64,000 nt of DNA. It comes from Osedax fenrisi. Its lineage: Eukaryota; Annelida; Polychaeta; Sabellida; Siboglinidae. Position numbers and translations under genes: made by a program. The stretch lies in the NCBI GenBank assembly GCA_964019155.1, contig OZ025240.1, positions 98,279,386 to 98,343,385 on the forward strand, given 5' to 3'. This document shows positions 11,019 to 23,554 of this stretch, piece after piece. The notes under the pieces are model-generated. The model was not told the origin of the DNA and ran no database searches. It saw nothing but the letters and a program-made list of their open reading frames with translations. Positions within the stretch are counted from its first letter, which is position 1; each line of letters opens with the position of its first letter.

Positions 11019-12115
11019 TATATATACACATTAAATTTATATATATATATATACACATTAAAATGATTCTACAACAAGGTAGTCTATATCCTGCAAATTA
11101 ATTCGTTGTGATTCCTGGTTGTTTTGATTAAGAAAAGTAAAGTATATTTTATACAGATTAATGTCTTCATGTTTAAATCAGCGTTAACCTTATCTACGTT
11201 ACTTATCTTTGACTTCCTTACACTAAGATTATACATTATGTTTGTCTTATATTAAATCTCAAATACTTCTCACACATCACAATTTCGATAAAGCTATAGA
11301 CAACATAACATTCACTCTTTATAATATAAGTATTTAGTTCATTCATAATTAATATTATATTTTAAAACGTATTCAAGTAAAATAATATTTGTAAAATTAA
11401 ATAGCATAAATATCTCCATTTATATACTAACTTAATATTAATTATTTTAGAAGTTGTAATAAGTTTGGATATGTTTTTATATTTATTTGTAAAAAATACA
11501 TAATATTTGTACATTTTTTGAAAATAAAACATGATATATATCATATACAAATATTTGTAAATTGTTTGGAAATTATATACGAAAAATAAATGAAAATAAT
11601 TCTTGTAAAATATACGAAAAAAAATTAATAATAATATGAAAAGTTTATAAATCTATTGTAAATAATATACTAATTTTGCAAATTATTTGAAAATTATATA
11701 CTAAAATATAAGAAAATATATTCCGAAAAATTTATCAAAATAATACGGAAAAACGTCAAATTTGAAAAATATTTGACAATAATAGTATATTCAAATAGTA
11801 CTAATTTTATTTATTATTAACTTGTATCCATATTATTATTTTTATTATTATTTTAAATGTTGTGGTGTATATTAATTATGATATTAAAAAAATGCATTTG
11901 ACGCATTAGTAAAATATATTAAAGCATTTTATTTAAATATATATAATATCTATTGCAAAAAAATTATAATAATATTCAATAATTTGGTAGTTTTTAAAAA
12001 GGTAGGAAATGTTATGGTCTCATTGATAACTTTAAAAGAGTGCAAAGAATAATTACTAGAATATTACTAACAAGAAAAAGTGTGTACACATACTGAGTTA
12101 CTAACGGAGAATATG

Positions 12116-12143
12116 TAAGGTATACGGTATACCGTATACCTTA
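12116..12143. repeat. 28-bp perfect palindrome
   Basis: Centred on CGGTATACCG and perfect over 28 bases with no spacer. It is preserved without change in the duplicate at 62,271-62,298. Confidence 0.85.
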
Positions 12144-12777
12144 TATTTTAAATAGATATATTTATTAAATATAAAATGTAATCAATTATTATGATAATAT
12201 AATTAATAATATATTAGTCGATATATCAACTTCATTAGATAATGACATAATAATATTAGTTTATAAACATATATGTTTCATTTTTTTTAAATATATTAAA
12301 AAAATTGTTGTTGACAAATCATTTTTATTATATAAATTTATAATTTTATATTTATTAATCGGTATTTTATTTATACACGATTTATATTAATTTATATTAA
12401 CACTATTTATTTATATATTTACCTCTATAAATACATATAAAATAAATAAAAATTCTCTGAAGTCTGGGTTCTTTTAATTTAATATAGACTAGTTTTGTAA
12501 AAATTTGAAAATTTGTATTACTCTTAATTTATAATTGGGTAATAGAGGTAATAAAGAAAGGGAATTAAAGAATATATCATTTATGGATTAACAAACGCTT
12601 ATGTCTTACAAATATATGATCGAGGTTGTAAGCCCTGTAAAGTCAAATCTGGTTATTTATTACACATAATCGTCATGACTATCTCACAAACAGAGAAATC
12701 ATGGCTATTTTTATCATGGATGTTCATCCTGATTTCTTTCCTAAAAGTATCGATATAACACATAGGTTATATATATC

Positions 12778-12818
<41 letters not shown>

Positions 12819-13350
12819 CCACATATCTTCCAACTATGATCATTATATATTAATTAATCAAGTAGAATAGTAATGTTTCTTTAGCTTTCAATACATTCAA
12901 ATGGAATAGGTTCAATTATATCACCATAATAGAGCAATAGATTTTAAACTTTTATTTGCTGCAACTCCACACAAACAGTTAACTATCCTATAGGACGTGG
13001 GTTTAAGCATATATGGACCATTACAATAGGTATTTAATTGATTTAATAAATATATTAAACAATTAATTATTATATACATATTTTCAGTTTATTATGTAGT
13101 AGAATGTTATAAAAAATGTATCTATTAGAATCTATATATATATGTTATAATATTTTATGGTGTATTTATTTATTTATTTATTGAAATATGATACTATTTT
13201 TAATTAAAAATTAATTATAATTATTATAATTAAATAAGTATAATATTACGAATAATAATTTAAATCATTTAAATAATTTTTTTTCCAGATTTATATTTAT
13301 ATTATATACTTTATAAAGTAAATATAGCTTCTAATATATAATTATCTTTT

Positions 13351-14360
13351 TTAGGTTGGGTTAAGTTTTAATTTTTGTAGGTTTTTTTAGCTGCATTACT
13401 TCACGAGTGAGCCTATACAAGTATATTTTCACAGTTATGGTTAGGTTGGGTTATGTTTTAATTTGTGTAGGTTTTTTTTAGCTGCATTACTTCCCGAGTG
13501 ATCCCTATAAAAGCATATTTATTTATATTGTTATTTTCACAGTTGTGGTTAGGTTGGGTTAAGTTTTAATTTTTGTAAGTTTTTTTTAACTACATTACTT
13601 CCCGAGTGAGCCTATACAAGTATATTTTAACAGTTGTGGATAGGTTGGGTTAAGTTTTAATTTGTGTAGGTTTTTTTTGGCTGCATTACTTCCCGAGTTA
13701 GCCTATACAAGTATATTTTCACAGTTGTGGTTAGGTTGGGTTAAGTTTTAATTTTTGTATGTTTTTTTAGCTGCATTACTTCCCGAGTGAGCCTATAAAA
13801 TAATATTTATTTATATTGTTATTTTCACTCTTGTGGTTAGGTTGGGTTAAGTTTTAATATTGGTAGTTTTTTTTTATCTGCATTACTTCCCGAGTGAGCC
13901 CTACAAAAGAATATTTAATTATATTGTTATTTTCACTGTTGTGGTTAGGTTGGGTTACGTTTTTATTTGTGTAGGTTTTTTTAGCTGCATTACTTCCCTA
14001 GTGAGCCCTACAAAAGCATATTTAATTATATTGTTATTTTCACAATTATGGTGAGGTTGGGTTAAGTTTTAATATTGGTAGGTTTTTTTTAGCTGCATTA
14101 CTTCCCGAGTGAGCCTATAAAATAATATTTATTTATATTGTTATTTTCACTGTTGTGGTTAGGTTGGGTTAAGTTTTAATTTGTGTAGGTTTTTTTAGCT
14201 GCATTACTTCCCGAGTGAGCCTATAAAAACATATTCATTTATATTGTTATTTTCACAGTTGTGGTTAGGTTGGGTTAAGTTTTAATTTGTGTAGGTTTTT
14301 TTTAGCTGAATTACTTCCAGAGTGAGCCTATAAAAGTATATTTATTTATATTGTTATTTT
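13351..14360. repeat. Minisatellite array 1 (GGTTAGGTTGGGTTAAG units)
   Basis: About nine to ten head-to-tail units of 91-110 bp. Each has TTAGGTTGGGTTAAG, a T-rich run, AGCTGCATTACTTCCCGAG and GAGCCTATA. The two length classes differ by a TTTATTTATATTGTTA insert. It is not the simple insect telomere repeat, although TTAGG occurs in each unit. Confidence 0.9.
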
Positions 14361-14592
14361 CATGGAATGCCTACAACGTGTAAACGCATATGTTCACGTT
14401 TATTCGAACGTACTCGACAAAGAAGTGCCGGAATACAATCTACGAATCGTCGATAAGGCAGTACCAGCTTGAGAGCATCGTGGTCGATTCAATGCACCAG
14501 TTGACGCGTATGAAATTGCTGTTATATTCGACACGGACAAAGTTAAGTTTCGTGACTTAATACTCAACTTAAAATGCGAAGTTTTGTTTTAA
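14361..14592 (+). pseudogene. Helitron-type Rep/helicase N-terminal fragment, decayed
   Basis: A translation from 14,362 reads MECLQRVNAYVHVYSNV, then EYNLRIVDKAVPA, an in-frame TGA, EHRGRFNAPV, EIAVIF and KFRDLIL before TAA. The order NAY-V, L-I-D, EHR-R-NAP, E-A, RDIIL matches the Helitron-like N-terminal region of Helitron proteins (recalled pattern). It is only about 75 codons long and has a stop, so it is a relic. It lies between the minisatellite and a Helitron-like 3' end, which supports the call. Confidence 0.6.
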
Positions 14593-14775
14593 TAAATACA
14601 TTATGAAATTATCATTGTTTTTTTTCATTAAAATAAAAAAAAGATAAATAACGGCCCACTGACTGCTAGAAAACATTATATAAAAATCTAAAAAAGACCC
14701 AATGGTCTCAACTAACCCATTACACCCACACCTAAAATAGTCTCATTCACGGGCAACGCCGGCCATCCACCCTAG
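14581..14775 (+). mobile_element. Helitron-like 3' terminus, copy 1
   Basis: It ends CACGGGCAACGCCGGCC then ATCCACCCTAG followed by T. A GC-rich short fold and a CTAG end before T are typical of Helitrons, which lack inverted repeats and target duplications. The last 195 bp recur at 16,816-17,009. Confidence 0.6.
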
Positions 14776-15484
14776 TCTATATATATATATATTTCTCTAA
14801 ACATACTTTAATTAGGTGGTGCGCGGCGGGCTCGTATGCCGAGGCCGCAGGCCGAGCCGTCCCCACCTCGACGTTAAGGGATATGAAAATAATTTTTTTT
14901 TAAATTGAGATGTGATTTTTTTTCAAAATTTTTCAAAATCTCTTTCCCATAAAAGTCTTTTTCCATCAAAAATCTCAACAAAGCGTATACTTAAATTCAA
15001 ATAATGCTCGATTTGATTTTTTTTTGCCAATGTATACATATGAGGTTAGCTACTCGAAATATATTTAGGAATACTTAGTATGCGCACACTCATTTTCATC
15101 TACGGGCAATATTTCTGGTAGTATTTTGGGTTTTTATCGTTAAAATTTAATATTTAATATTTTATATAAATTCAAATAATTAAAATTCGCCGTAAGGAAA
15201 ACGTAAGGAAAACGTCGGGAGATAAAGTGGGGCAGCGGGGGTAACATGAATGATTTACTTTTATGAAAATGTATTCACGCGATACTAATAATCGTTAAAT
15301 AGTGTCATTTTTTAATCGATTTACGTAATCGAAAAATTTAATATTGATATTGATAACTAGATTTATAAAAAATATTTTTTCTAAAATATATTCTATAATT
15401 ATATATGCATTAAATACCGAGTGAGTCTATATAAATATATATATATATATATATTGATATTTTTAGTTATATTTATTGTCACTT
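14776..15484. other. Spacer with isolated GC-rich island
   Basis: It holds a (TA)n run, then a 70-bp GC-rich island at about 14,811-14,880 (GTGCGCGGCGGGCTCG, GAGGCCGCAGGCCGAG), then AT-rich sequence with a repeated GTAAGGAAAAC at about 15,191-15,212. No coding region is seen. Confidence 0.5.
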
Positions 15485-16774
15485 TTATGTTTAGGTTGGG
15501 TTAAGTTTTAATATTGGTAGATTTTTTTTAGCTGAATTACTTCCCGTGTGAGCCTATAAATCATATTCATTTATATTGTTATTTTCACAGTTATGGTTAT
15601 GTTGGGTTAAGTTTTAATTTGTGTAGGTTTTTTTAGCTGCATTACTTCTCGAGTTAGCCTATACAAGTATATTTTCACTGTTGTGGTTAGGTTGGGTTAG
15701 GTTTTAATTTGTGTAGATTTTTTTAGCTGCATTACTTCCCGAATGAGCCTATAAAAGCATATTTATATATATTGTTATTTTAACAATTGTGGTTAGGTTG
15801 GGTTAAGTTTTAATTGTTGAAGGTTTTTTTTAGCTGCATTACTTCCAGAGTGAGCCCTATAAAAGCATATTTATTTATATTGTTATTTTCACAGTTGTGG
15901 TTAGGTTGGTTTAAGTTATAATTTGTGTAGGTTTTTTTTAGCTGCATTACTTCCCGAGTGAACCTATACAAGTATATTTACACAGTTGTGGTTAGGTTGG
16001 GTTAAGTTTTAATTTGTGTAGGTTTTTTTAGCTGAATTTCTTCCCGATAGGCATATAAAAGTATATTTCACTGTTGTGGTTAGGTTGGGTTAAGTTTTAA
16101 TTTGTGTAGGTTTTTTTTAACTTCACTACTTCCCGAATGAGCCTATAAAAGCATATTTATTTATATTGTTATTTTCACAGTTGTGGTTAGGTTGGGTTAA
16201 GTTTAAATATTGGTAGGTTTTTTTAGCTGCATTACTTCCCGATTGAGCCTATACAAGGATATTTTCACAGTTGTTGTTAGGTTGGGTTAATTTTTAATTT
16301 GTGTAGGTTTTTTTAGATGCATTACTTCCCGAGTTAGCCTATACAAGGATATTTTCACAGTTATGGTTATGTTGGGTTAAGTTTTAATTTGTGTAGGTTT
16401 TTTTAGCTGCATTACTTCTCGAGTTAGCCTATACAAGTATATTTTCACTGTTGTGGTTAGGTTGGGTTAGGTTTTAATTTGTGTAGATTTTTTTAGCTGC
16501 ATTACTTCCCGAATGAGCCTATAAAAGCATATTTATATATATTGTTATTTTAACAATTGTGGTTAGGTTGGGTTAAGTTTTAATTGTTGAAGGTTTTTTT
16601 TAGCTGCATTACTTCCAGAGTGAGCCCTATAAAAGCATATTTATTTATATTGTTATTTTCACAGTTGTGGTTAGGTTGGGTTAAGTTATAATTTGTGTAG
16701 GTTTTTTTTAGCTGCATTACTTCCCGAGTGAACCTATACAAGTATATTTACACAGTTGTGGTTAGGTTGGGTTA
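15485..16774. repeat. Minisatellite array 2 with 770-bp higher-order repeat
   Basis: The same 91-110 bp unit as array 1, about 13 units. The segment 15,591-16,004 recurs at 16,361-16,774 (offset 770 bp) including its private mutations such as GGTTATGTTGGG and TTACTTCTCGAG; I see about one substitution between them. This shows recent multi-unit amplification. Confidence 0.88.
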
Positions 16775-16815
16775 AATACTTTTACTCATTAGTAATAGTA
16801 GACCAAAGTAGTTAA

Positions 16816-17008
16816 AGTTTTGTTTTAATAAATACATTATGAAATTATCATTGTTATTTTTCATTAAAATAAAAAAAAGATAAATAACGGCCCACTGACT
16901 GCTAGAAAACATTATATAAAAATCTAAAAAAGACCCAATGGTCTCAACTAACCCATTACACCCACACCTAAAATAGTTATTCACGGGCAACGCCGGCCAT
17001 CCACCCTA

Positions 17009-17009
<1 letters not shown>
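16816..17009 (+). mobile_element. Helitron-like 3' terminus, copy 2
   Basis: Nearly identical to 14,581-14,775, with the same CTAG end followed by T and the same (TA)n flank. Here it follows the minisatellite directly with no Rep remnant. Confidence 0.6.
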
Positions 17010-17044
<35 letters not shown>

Positions 17045-17420
17045 TATATTTTTATTTAATAAATTGGTATTTAATAACAAATAATATATCGATGCACTAC
17101 TCGAATAGTGACCGTGCGTCGCTTAATCGTGCGAGATGACAAAGTAATGCTAGACATGCTAGACGATATAAACATGTGTGCTACGTTATTAATGCTATTA
17201 TATAAATTATGATATAAATGTTGATATATTAATAATATGATTATGATTCATAATGCAATATGGTTACATTGATATAGAATCTAACCTCGAGATCACTGAG
17301 GTTTAAATACGGGTTAACTTCAACCAGAAATATTACTCATCCTGGACAGTTACCAAGATATGTAAGTGTGTAGCATCGGATGTAAATATGTAGCAAATAT
17401 CAGTGTATAAGCATGTATTA

Positions 17421-17705
17421 TCTGTGTGGCTCAATTGGATAATGCGTCAGACACCAAATCATTAGGACACGGATTCAAGTCCCTTCCGGACCGTTAAAAA
17501 AGGTCTTAAAATAATATTTAGAAATTATCTTATATTAGTATGTATAAATAAATGATAGGTTCTCGTAAATGCTATGGATACATTAACAGGAGATCGGCTT
17601 CGAAGGGACATATAACCCGTATGGTTATTTAGTTTAAAACTTCATCTAAGTTCCTGAATGGGATGGGATGGGATGAAAGTACTCCACCAAAATAACAATA
17701 CAAAT
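17421..17705 (+). mobile_element. tRNA-Arg-like SINE
   Basis: The head has a Pol III A box, TGGCTCAATTGG, and a B box, GGATTCAAGTCCC (17,471-17,483). The spacing and the TGGATAATGCGTCAGAC phrase recall tRNA-Arg. The body contains ATTTAGAAATTATCTTATAT, GCTTCGAAGGGACAT and TTCATCTAAGTTCCTG, and the tail is AACAATA-rich. Present in both A blocks. Confidence 0.8.
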
Positions 17706-19072
17706 ATAACTAAAGCTTGTAACTATACCTAATATGAAATAATTATTTTAAACAATATAAATGTAAATCATTGTAAACTCGTCCGTTCATTATAAGAGTT
17801 TGAAACATAATATAGATAGATAAATATATATATATATATATAGATACTATATTGTTATTTAATAAATTGGTATTTAATAACAAATAATATATTGATATAT
17901 ACAATTATATATTATATACAATCAAAGAAATAATTAAAATGTATACTTGAATACGTATACGTATATGTATAATGAATTTAATTATTATATGCATCCAGTA
18001 AATTATATAATAAATTGTTTACATAATAATTTGTAAATAAAAATATGAACAATTTTAAATTTTAAATAAATTATTTATTTATTTTCTATTATTTATTAAA
18101 CACATAATTGTTATTATTATTATTTCGCACACTTGAATATATCTATATATTTATCTATATTCAATACGTTTAATACGTTTTCTAATTGAACACTTGGATC
18201 TTCAGACGACACCGAAATACAACAATACTAAGCAGACGTGATCTCGCAAGGTCAGTCAACATATTTACATTTCCGTAGGTGCATTCCTATAGATGCATTG
18301 ACCTATAATACATAATTATATTATAATACGCATATATATTATTTACATTGTATAATTATATATATGCACACATTCACATATATATATATATAGATTACAT
18401 TATTTTTATTTATATGTGTATCAAAGTATATGTATTGATATGTATATCTAAAATATGTATTTGTTATTTTGAAATTATATATTAGGTCAATATTATTAAC
18501 ATATAAATTATTAAATTTAATAATACAAGTTTATTTAACCGTTAAGGGGGATTGTTTTATCCGTCTATAAATGTTCATATGTGTGTATATTTATTGAGAG
18601 ATAGGGGAATATGGCTAGGTAGATGTAGAGGGATGGATGGAGGAAGAGGAGAGAGATAATTCAACATATCGAGATAAATAGAGATAAATAAAGATATATA
18701 GAGGTAGTTAAATATAGTTAAGTTCCCTCCTGGATCTATCCAGTTCATTTTTTCATTGATTTTGTACATTAATTATAATATATAATAATTATTGCAAGTA
18801 AATATATAATTATATAATCGTGAATTGCATTGTTATTGATATTATGTGTAGGTAATGTATTGTAGTTCCTGTAATTCGGGCAATTTCGGGCCCATGTATC
18901 ACTATATATTCATAGTTATCCGTTACCTAACAATTTCAAGTAGTATAGTACCTATAGGCATTAACTACACTATATAACACACTACTAATATCATTATAAT
19001 ATCACTATCATATTAATATAACAGTAAAAGTACATGATTATATAATTCTACATACACACAGACACAGACACG

Positions 19073-19108
<36 letters not shown>

Positions 19109-19370
19109 ATCAGGTCCGTAGCCACGGGAGGGGGCTGTTGAGGCAAGTCCCCATCACAATTACCAGGCCCTCATAGGATTTTTTTTAAATAATGTTTTCA
19201 CATATTTATTGCCATTTAGGTGATAATAGAAATGAGGGATTTAAAAATAATATCTGTAATATATTATCTCACTGTTAATCTTAATGATAATGTACAACAC
19301 AAATATATACTGAGTTTTCACAAAAGGAGATATTTAAATTTTAAATATAAAATAAAAAGCCGACAATACA
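17706..19370. other. AT-rich spacer upstream of gene 1 unit
   Basis: No gene is seen. It includes a G/A-rich run at about 18,594-18,720 (GGGATGGATGGAGGAAGAGG) and GTCCGTAGCCACGGGAGGGG at about 19,114-19,134, which resembles a DNA-element end. All of it is preserved in A2 (45,190-46,890). Confidence 0.5.
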
Positions 19371-21124
19371 AAATTAAATATAAATATAATACAATACATA
19401 CTAAATAAAAATATTATTAAATATATCAATACATAATATTATGTTATTATAAAATGTGATGAAACTAAAGATAAATCACATGTTGAACTTATATCTAATG
19501 TAATCATGCATTTATATAAACATTGTGATATAAAAGAAGTATATAATAGATGTATATATAACAGAATAATTTACTTATCGCTTTCTCTATTACATTTGAA
19601 TATGATGGCAAGGTACGAAATTCAATGCATAATAAATAATAAAATATATCAAAAAATACACTATTTTCATTACTACAATTATACATGTCACAAAGGGGAG
19701 AGTACTCGAATGCCGACACCCTAATAATAAATTACCATGACTTTATTATTTCTAAATTAAATATTTCCAAATTGTATGTATAAGTATTAATTAAGTATAT
19801 ACATGTAATAGCTGTTTTAATTTAGTTTGTTTAACTCTGAGATAATATGGGGTGTCGATATTACGTTCACTTAGGGTTTCGGTATTATTAAAATTGATGT
19901 TGCTTAGGTAAAAGTGAATAAATTAATACAAATTATGAAAAATACAACATATTTTCGGCACATTGTAAAATATAATTAATTTTATTTTAAATATTTAAGA
20001 CACCTACATTTTTAAATAATGAGAATCGATATTGTACTTCAAAAATTTCATATATCTAGAGCAAAAAAATCAATATAAATTCATTATGTTTTACAATGAT
20101 CACATATGATTCATACAAAATTATACTGAGATCAAGTTTGCTTTAGAATACATTTCAAATTATGACAATGTTGAATTAAAATCGATGCAAATAGTTTAAA
20201 AGTTTAATAACAAACTCTCAAATTATATTAGAAGTTTAAGTATATAGGGGAAATTAACCTAATAAGGACACTTTAACACTAAATGGTCTTACACTTTTAT
20301 GACTCAATTGTTTTATTCAAAAATTACAATATATTAATATTATATGATTATAGATATTATTATGATTTTAAAATGTTATTTAATCTTTTTATTCAATAGA
20401 TCTTGTTTATTATTTATTTGCAAAGATACCCATTTCGGACATCCTATATACCTCTAGATAAACTATATATTATTGATGAACCAATCAGATAAATTACAAT
20501 TACATTATTTATAATTCATTTTATGAATAATGTAATGTTATTTAATTAGTAATTAATTTACTAATTTTTATTATTTTATTAATTAATAATACAATTAGGG
20601 TATAAGTATCTAAATAATAACATTTTTATATTTAGATTCATTGGAGGCATTAATATTATACCGTACGCGATTTTTATGGAAATTAGTTTGAGTTTAAAAT
20701 ATTTTGGATTTATCTGACATCTAGATATATGCTTATAACTTAATTAATATTTGAAAATAAATATAGCAATTATATATATAATGTTTATAATGCTTTAGTT
20801 TTTAATAATATATTATTATGTTTTATATCGATACATTTCTATATTCTTAAGAAGGTTTTAAGGTGAATATTTTTTCATAAATTTAAAAACATAATAAAAA
20901 AATCAGTTTATTGGAAATATCTGCACTATTTTGAATAATTAAAAAAATGAAAATATTTATTTAGATTATTTATATAATTATGAATATTTTATTATTGAAA
21001 CATTTTTTTGTAGGATTTATGGTTTCTCAGATACCGAGAGTTTCCGTATTCGGGCACTGTCCGTTACTATCCGCACTATCCGCACTTGTCTCTACAGTGC
21101 ACAATATATGTATACCATATATTA

Positions 21125-21160
<36 letters not shown>

Positions 21161-21393
21161 TACCTTATATAAAGAATATATAATAATGTGTATAATTTGT
21201 ATTAAATAGTAATATGTATATATTTTAAAATTTCTGAAAAATAATTTGTCAAAAAATGTGTTAATTTTGTCTTAAAATATCAGTGAAATAAAAAAAAACA
21301 TGATCTGATCTGAAAAAAACTAATTACATATTTATAATCAATGCAAAAAACTAGTCTAGAAAATATTTATGTAACCCAAATTATATTAACCAG
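19371..21393. other. AT-rich upstream region of gene 1
   Basis: Paralogous to 26,030-28,300. It contains relics of the GGGGA...CCGACAC elements (left ends near 19,694 and 20,247, right ends unclear) and a (TA)n tract at 21,129-21,155. Short open frames here have no coding character. Confidence 0.45.
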
Positions 21394-22250
21394 TAGTGTT
21401 CGAAATGAACCCGAACCGAAACATTACGAACTGAAGCTTGCCTTATTTGAACCCGAACTGAAGCTCACATTTAACAAAAATAACGGTCCCGAACCGAACT
21501 GAAGCTTTTTTTAAAACTAACCCGAACTATTATTTAATTACAATCCTGGACCGAACCGTTGATATATATTGTCAATTTAAAAATTTAATAACACAATTAT
21601 ATATCTTTATTAATTATATTTTATCATAGATAAATAAGGTACCAGGAAATATTATAAACCAATAGAAAAGATAATATGAATTATTATATAAGTATTATAT
21701 TATACTAATAATAAATATATAATTATAAGTATTATATATTAGTTTTATTTTACATCATTAGCAATATTTATCATTTTTATTTAAAATAGAGCTTTGACAA
21801 ATACTTTAAAATTGAATTAAAGAAAAAGATATTAGTTTGCGGGTGTAAATCCCGTCGGGATATTAATATAGGTATTAGAATAATATTTAGAAGTGATCTT
21901 ATATAATTTTGTAAAAAATAAATGGTTTTAATAATAGTTTTAACATGGGAACGGTTTCGAAGGGACATTATAATCTATAGATCCATATGGTTATAAGTGA
22001 AAACGTAATCTACGTTCATGGATATGATGGAAGGAATCTACCAAAAAGAATAACAATAACAATAACAATATTATTAATAAGACTTCGAAGCTTCACTCAT
22101 CTTTTTAGAGTTTTGAAGCAAGTTCGAACTATTCCTCTAATTTATGAAGCAGGTTCGAACTCTTGAATTATTTTACAAATGAACTTTGAACTATAATTTG
22201 TTTTGAATGAAGCTTCGAAGCACCAGTAGTTGGGTTCATTTAAAACACTA
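21394..22250. mobile_element. Non-autonomous hAT-like element with SINE inside
   Basis: The left end is TAGTGTTCGAAATGAACCC. The right end, reverse-complemented, is TAGTGTTTTAAATGAACCC. The flanks TTAACCAG (left) and TTACCAG (right) fit an 8-bp hAT target duplication with one base lost. GAACCCGAA and GAAGCTTCGAAGC motifs recur under the ends. A 5'-truncated SINE lies inside. Absent from the gene 2 paralog. Confidence 0.65.
21833..22068 (+). mobile_element. tRNA-derived SINE, 5'-truncated
   Basis: Begins at the B-box part (GGGTGTAAATCCCG) and continues with the same body as the other SINEs (ATTTAGAAGTGATCTTATAT, GTTTCGAAGGGACAT). It ends in an (AACAAT)n tail. Confidence 0.7.
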
Positions 22251-22356
22251 TTACCAGTGTTATATCAGTGTATAGTATTTATATATCTAAATATGTTAAT
22301 ATTATGAATAGACTTTATAATGAACCATTTAAATAAACAGTTTCATCTATTGAGTA

Positions 22357-22961
22357 GGGGAGGGAAGGGGGTAGTGGCCGAGGAAGGAGTAGTGACCGTT
22401 TTAAGTAAAGCTTAAATGGTGCTTGATAGGATAAAAAGTTCTATATACAATATTTAGATAATCAAACTATCTATAATATATAGTAACATTTTTTTTAAAA
22501 TAATTAATTAATTACTCTAATTTATTATATAATAAGTTTTTGTCAAATTTTGACAAAAAACATGATTTTATATATTTATGCTTATTTATTTGTAAGAGTA
22601 TGTGTATATATAATTAAATCATTGAATCAAACAAGGTGCGTATGCATCATAAATATAATTATTTAATATTTCATAATTAAACAAATATAAATCGAAAACA
22701 TTACGAGACACCTATCGCATTTTCTGGTACTAGCGGCCACTACTAGAGCCTTGCCTTATTTTAGTGCTTTTTTTAATGCCTAATCAAACGTTTATATTAT
22801 TAGGTTAAACACTTTATATATAAAAGTGAAATCACAGTATTCTAGAACTATATGATTTATAGTTAATTCAAAAAAATAATAGCCTAAAATTCAGTATTTA
22901 TCGATATATTAGAAATCTTCTGAGGCATATTAATTATCGGCCACTACCCCCTTCCCTCCCA
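22357..22961. mobile_element. TA-flanked inverted-repeat element, 605 bp, upstream of gene 1
   Basis: The ends are GGGGAGGGAAGGGGGTAGTG and, reverse-complemented, TGGGAGGGAAGGGGGTAGTG, both continuing GCCGA. TA lies on both sides (22,355-22,356 and 22,962-22,963). The empty site is visible in the gene 2 paralog, ATTGAGTATTTAATC at 28,329-28,343, which confirms the ends and the TA duplication. It stops about 95 bp before exon 1. Confidence 0.85.
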
Positions 22962-23056
22962 TATTTGAATCATTCTTAATACTATATCATTATAATATAT
23001 CTATAGATAACTGTATATATATATACAAACTTAATAAATATATCTTATTATATTAG

Positions 23057-23553
23057 ATGGGAATATACAAAAGATTTGCACGTATGCTCGGTTATGGAAG
23101 TACGAAAAGAATCGCGGCTCGAAAGGAGAAGAAGGAGAAGATAAGGGAGGCATACGTGTCACGGGACTTAGACATCAGAAGTCACCTTCTAGGTCCCGGT
23201 ACGGCATCCCCACCCCCCGAGTTCCGCGGTGAACGGACTATCGGAAGCTGCTGGTCTAACGTCGACAGCGCCCCTAGCGACGAACATCGGCGGTCACATC
23301 TCCCCCGTCGCGTAACTAGCAACGCGGCAGCAGAACTCGAGCGGTTTATACGTCAGAGGGACGGAGTCGACGCCAGCGAAACTACTAGTAGTACGGTAGA
23401 ACGCCGCCAGATGGAAGACGTAGACGATCTAACGTACGCTTGCGGCGATGAGTCGTACGATTGTCATCCGATAGCTGACCTTCTCACAGATGACCTTGAA
23501 AACAATGACCTGTTTCCCGAAGTTGACAACGTGGGACCCAACGACTACGTATC

Positions 23554-23554
<1 letters not shown>
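23057..23554 (+). CDS. Gene 1 (A1), exon 1: basic-N-terminus family protein, unrecognised
   Basis: 166 codons from ATG to a phase-0 donor (TCG then GTTTAT). I do not recognise the family. Residues 1-40 are strongly basic and helix-prone (MGIYKRFARMLGYGSTKRIA, then ARKEKKEKIRE). A conserved LGPGT and FRGERTI segment follows, then an acidic, Ser/Asp-rich half containing DDLTYACGDES, ending in VGPNDYVS. There is no signal peptide, membrane helix or zinc-binding pattern. The start sits directly after TATTATATTAG, so the ATG may open an exon preceded by a non-coding one. The open frame runs on into the (TA)n tract as an IYIY repeat, but the paralogs' GTATGT donors argue for splicing here. Exon GC content is far above the surroundings. 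Confidence 0.8.

Larger units (their letters stand above)
10001..17089. repeat. Block B1, start of a roughly 50-kb tandem repeat unit
   Basis: From 10,002 the sequence matches 60,094 onward nearly base for base up to the end of the window (13,900 against 64,000), with small indels, (TA)n length changes, one 50-bp insertion in the second copy (62,640-62,690) and one minisatellite unit missing there. The match starts 600 bp after the stomatin stop codon. No gene is seen in 10,250-13,350, which is AT-rich with short recurring TTTTATATTATGTC phrases. Confidence 0.85.

Noticed and set aside
13351..16774. Telomere or subtelomere call from TTAGG motifs
   Set aside because: TTAGG occurs once per 91-110 bp complex unit and not as pure (TTAGG)n. 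The arrays sit inside a gene-bearing region.
17421..17495. A functional tRNA-Arg gene
   Set aside because: The acceptor and anticodon stems do not pair well and the same body follows in dispersed copies, so it is the head of a SINE.
23057..23116. N-myristoylation of the MGIYKR start
   Set aside because: Position 6 is Arg, whereas the usual signal wants a small or hydroxyl residue there.
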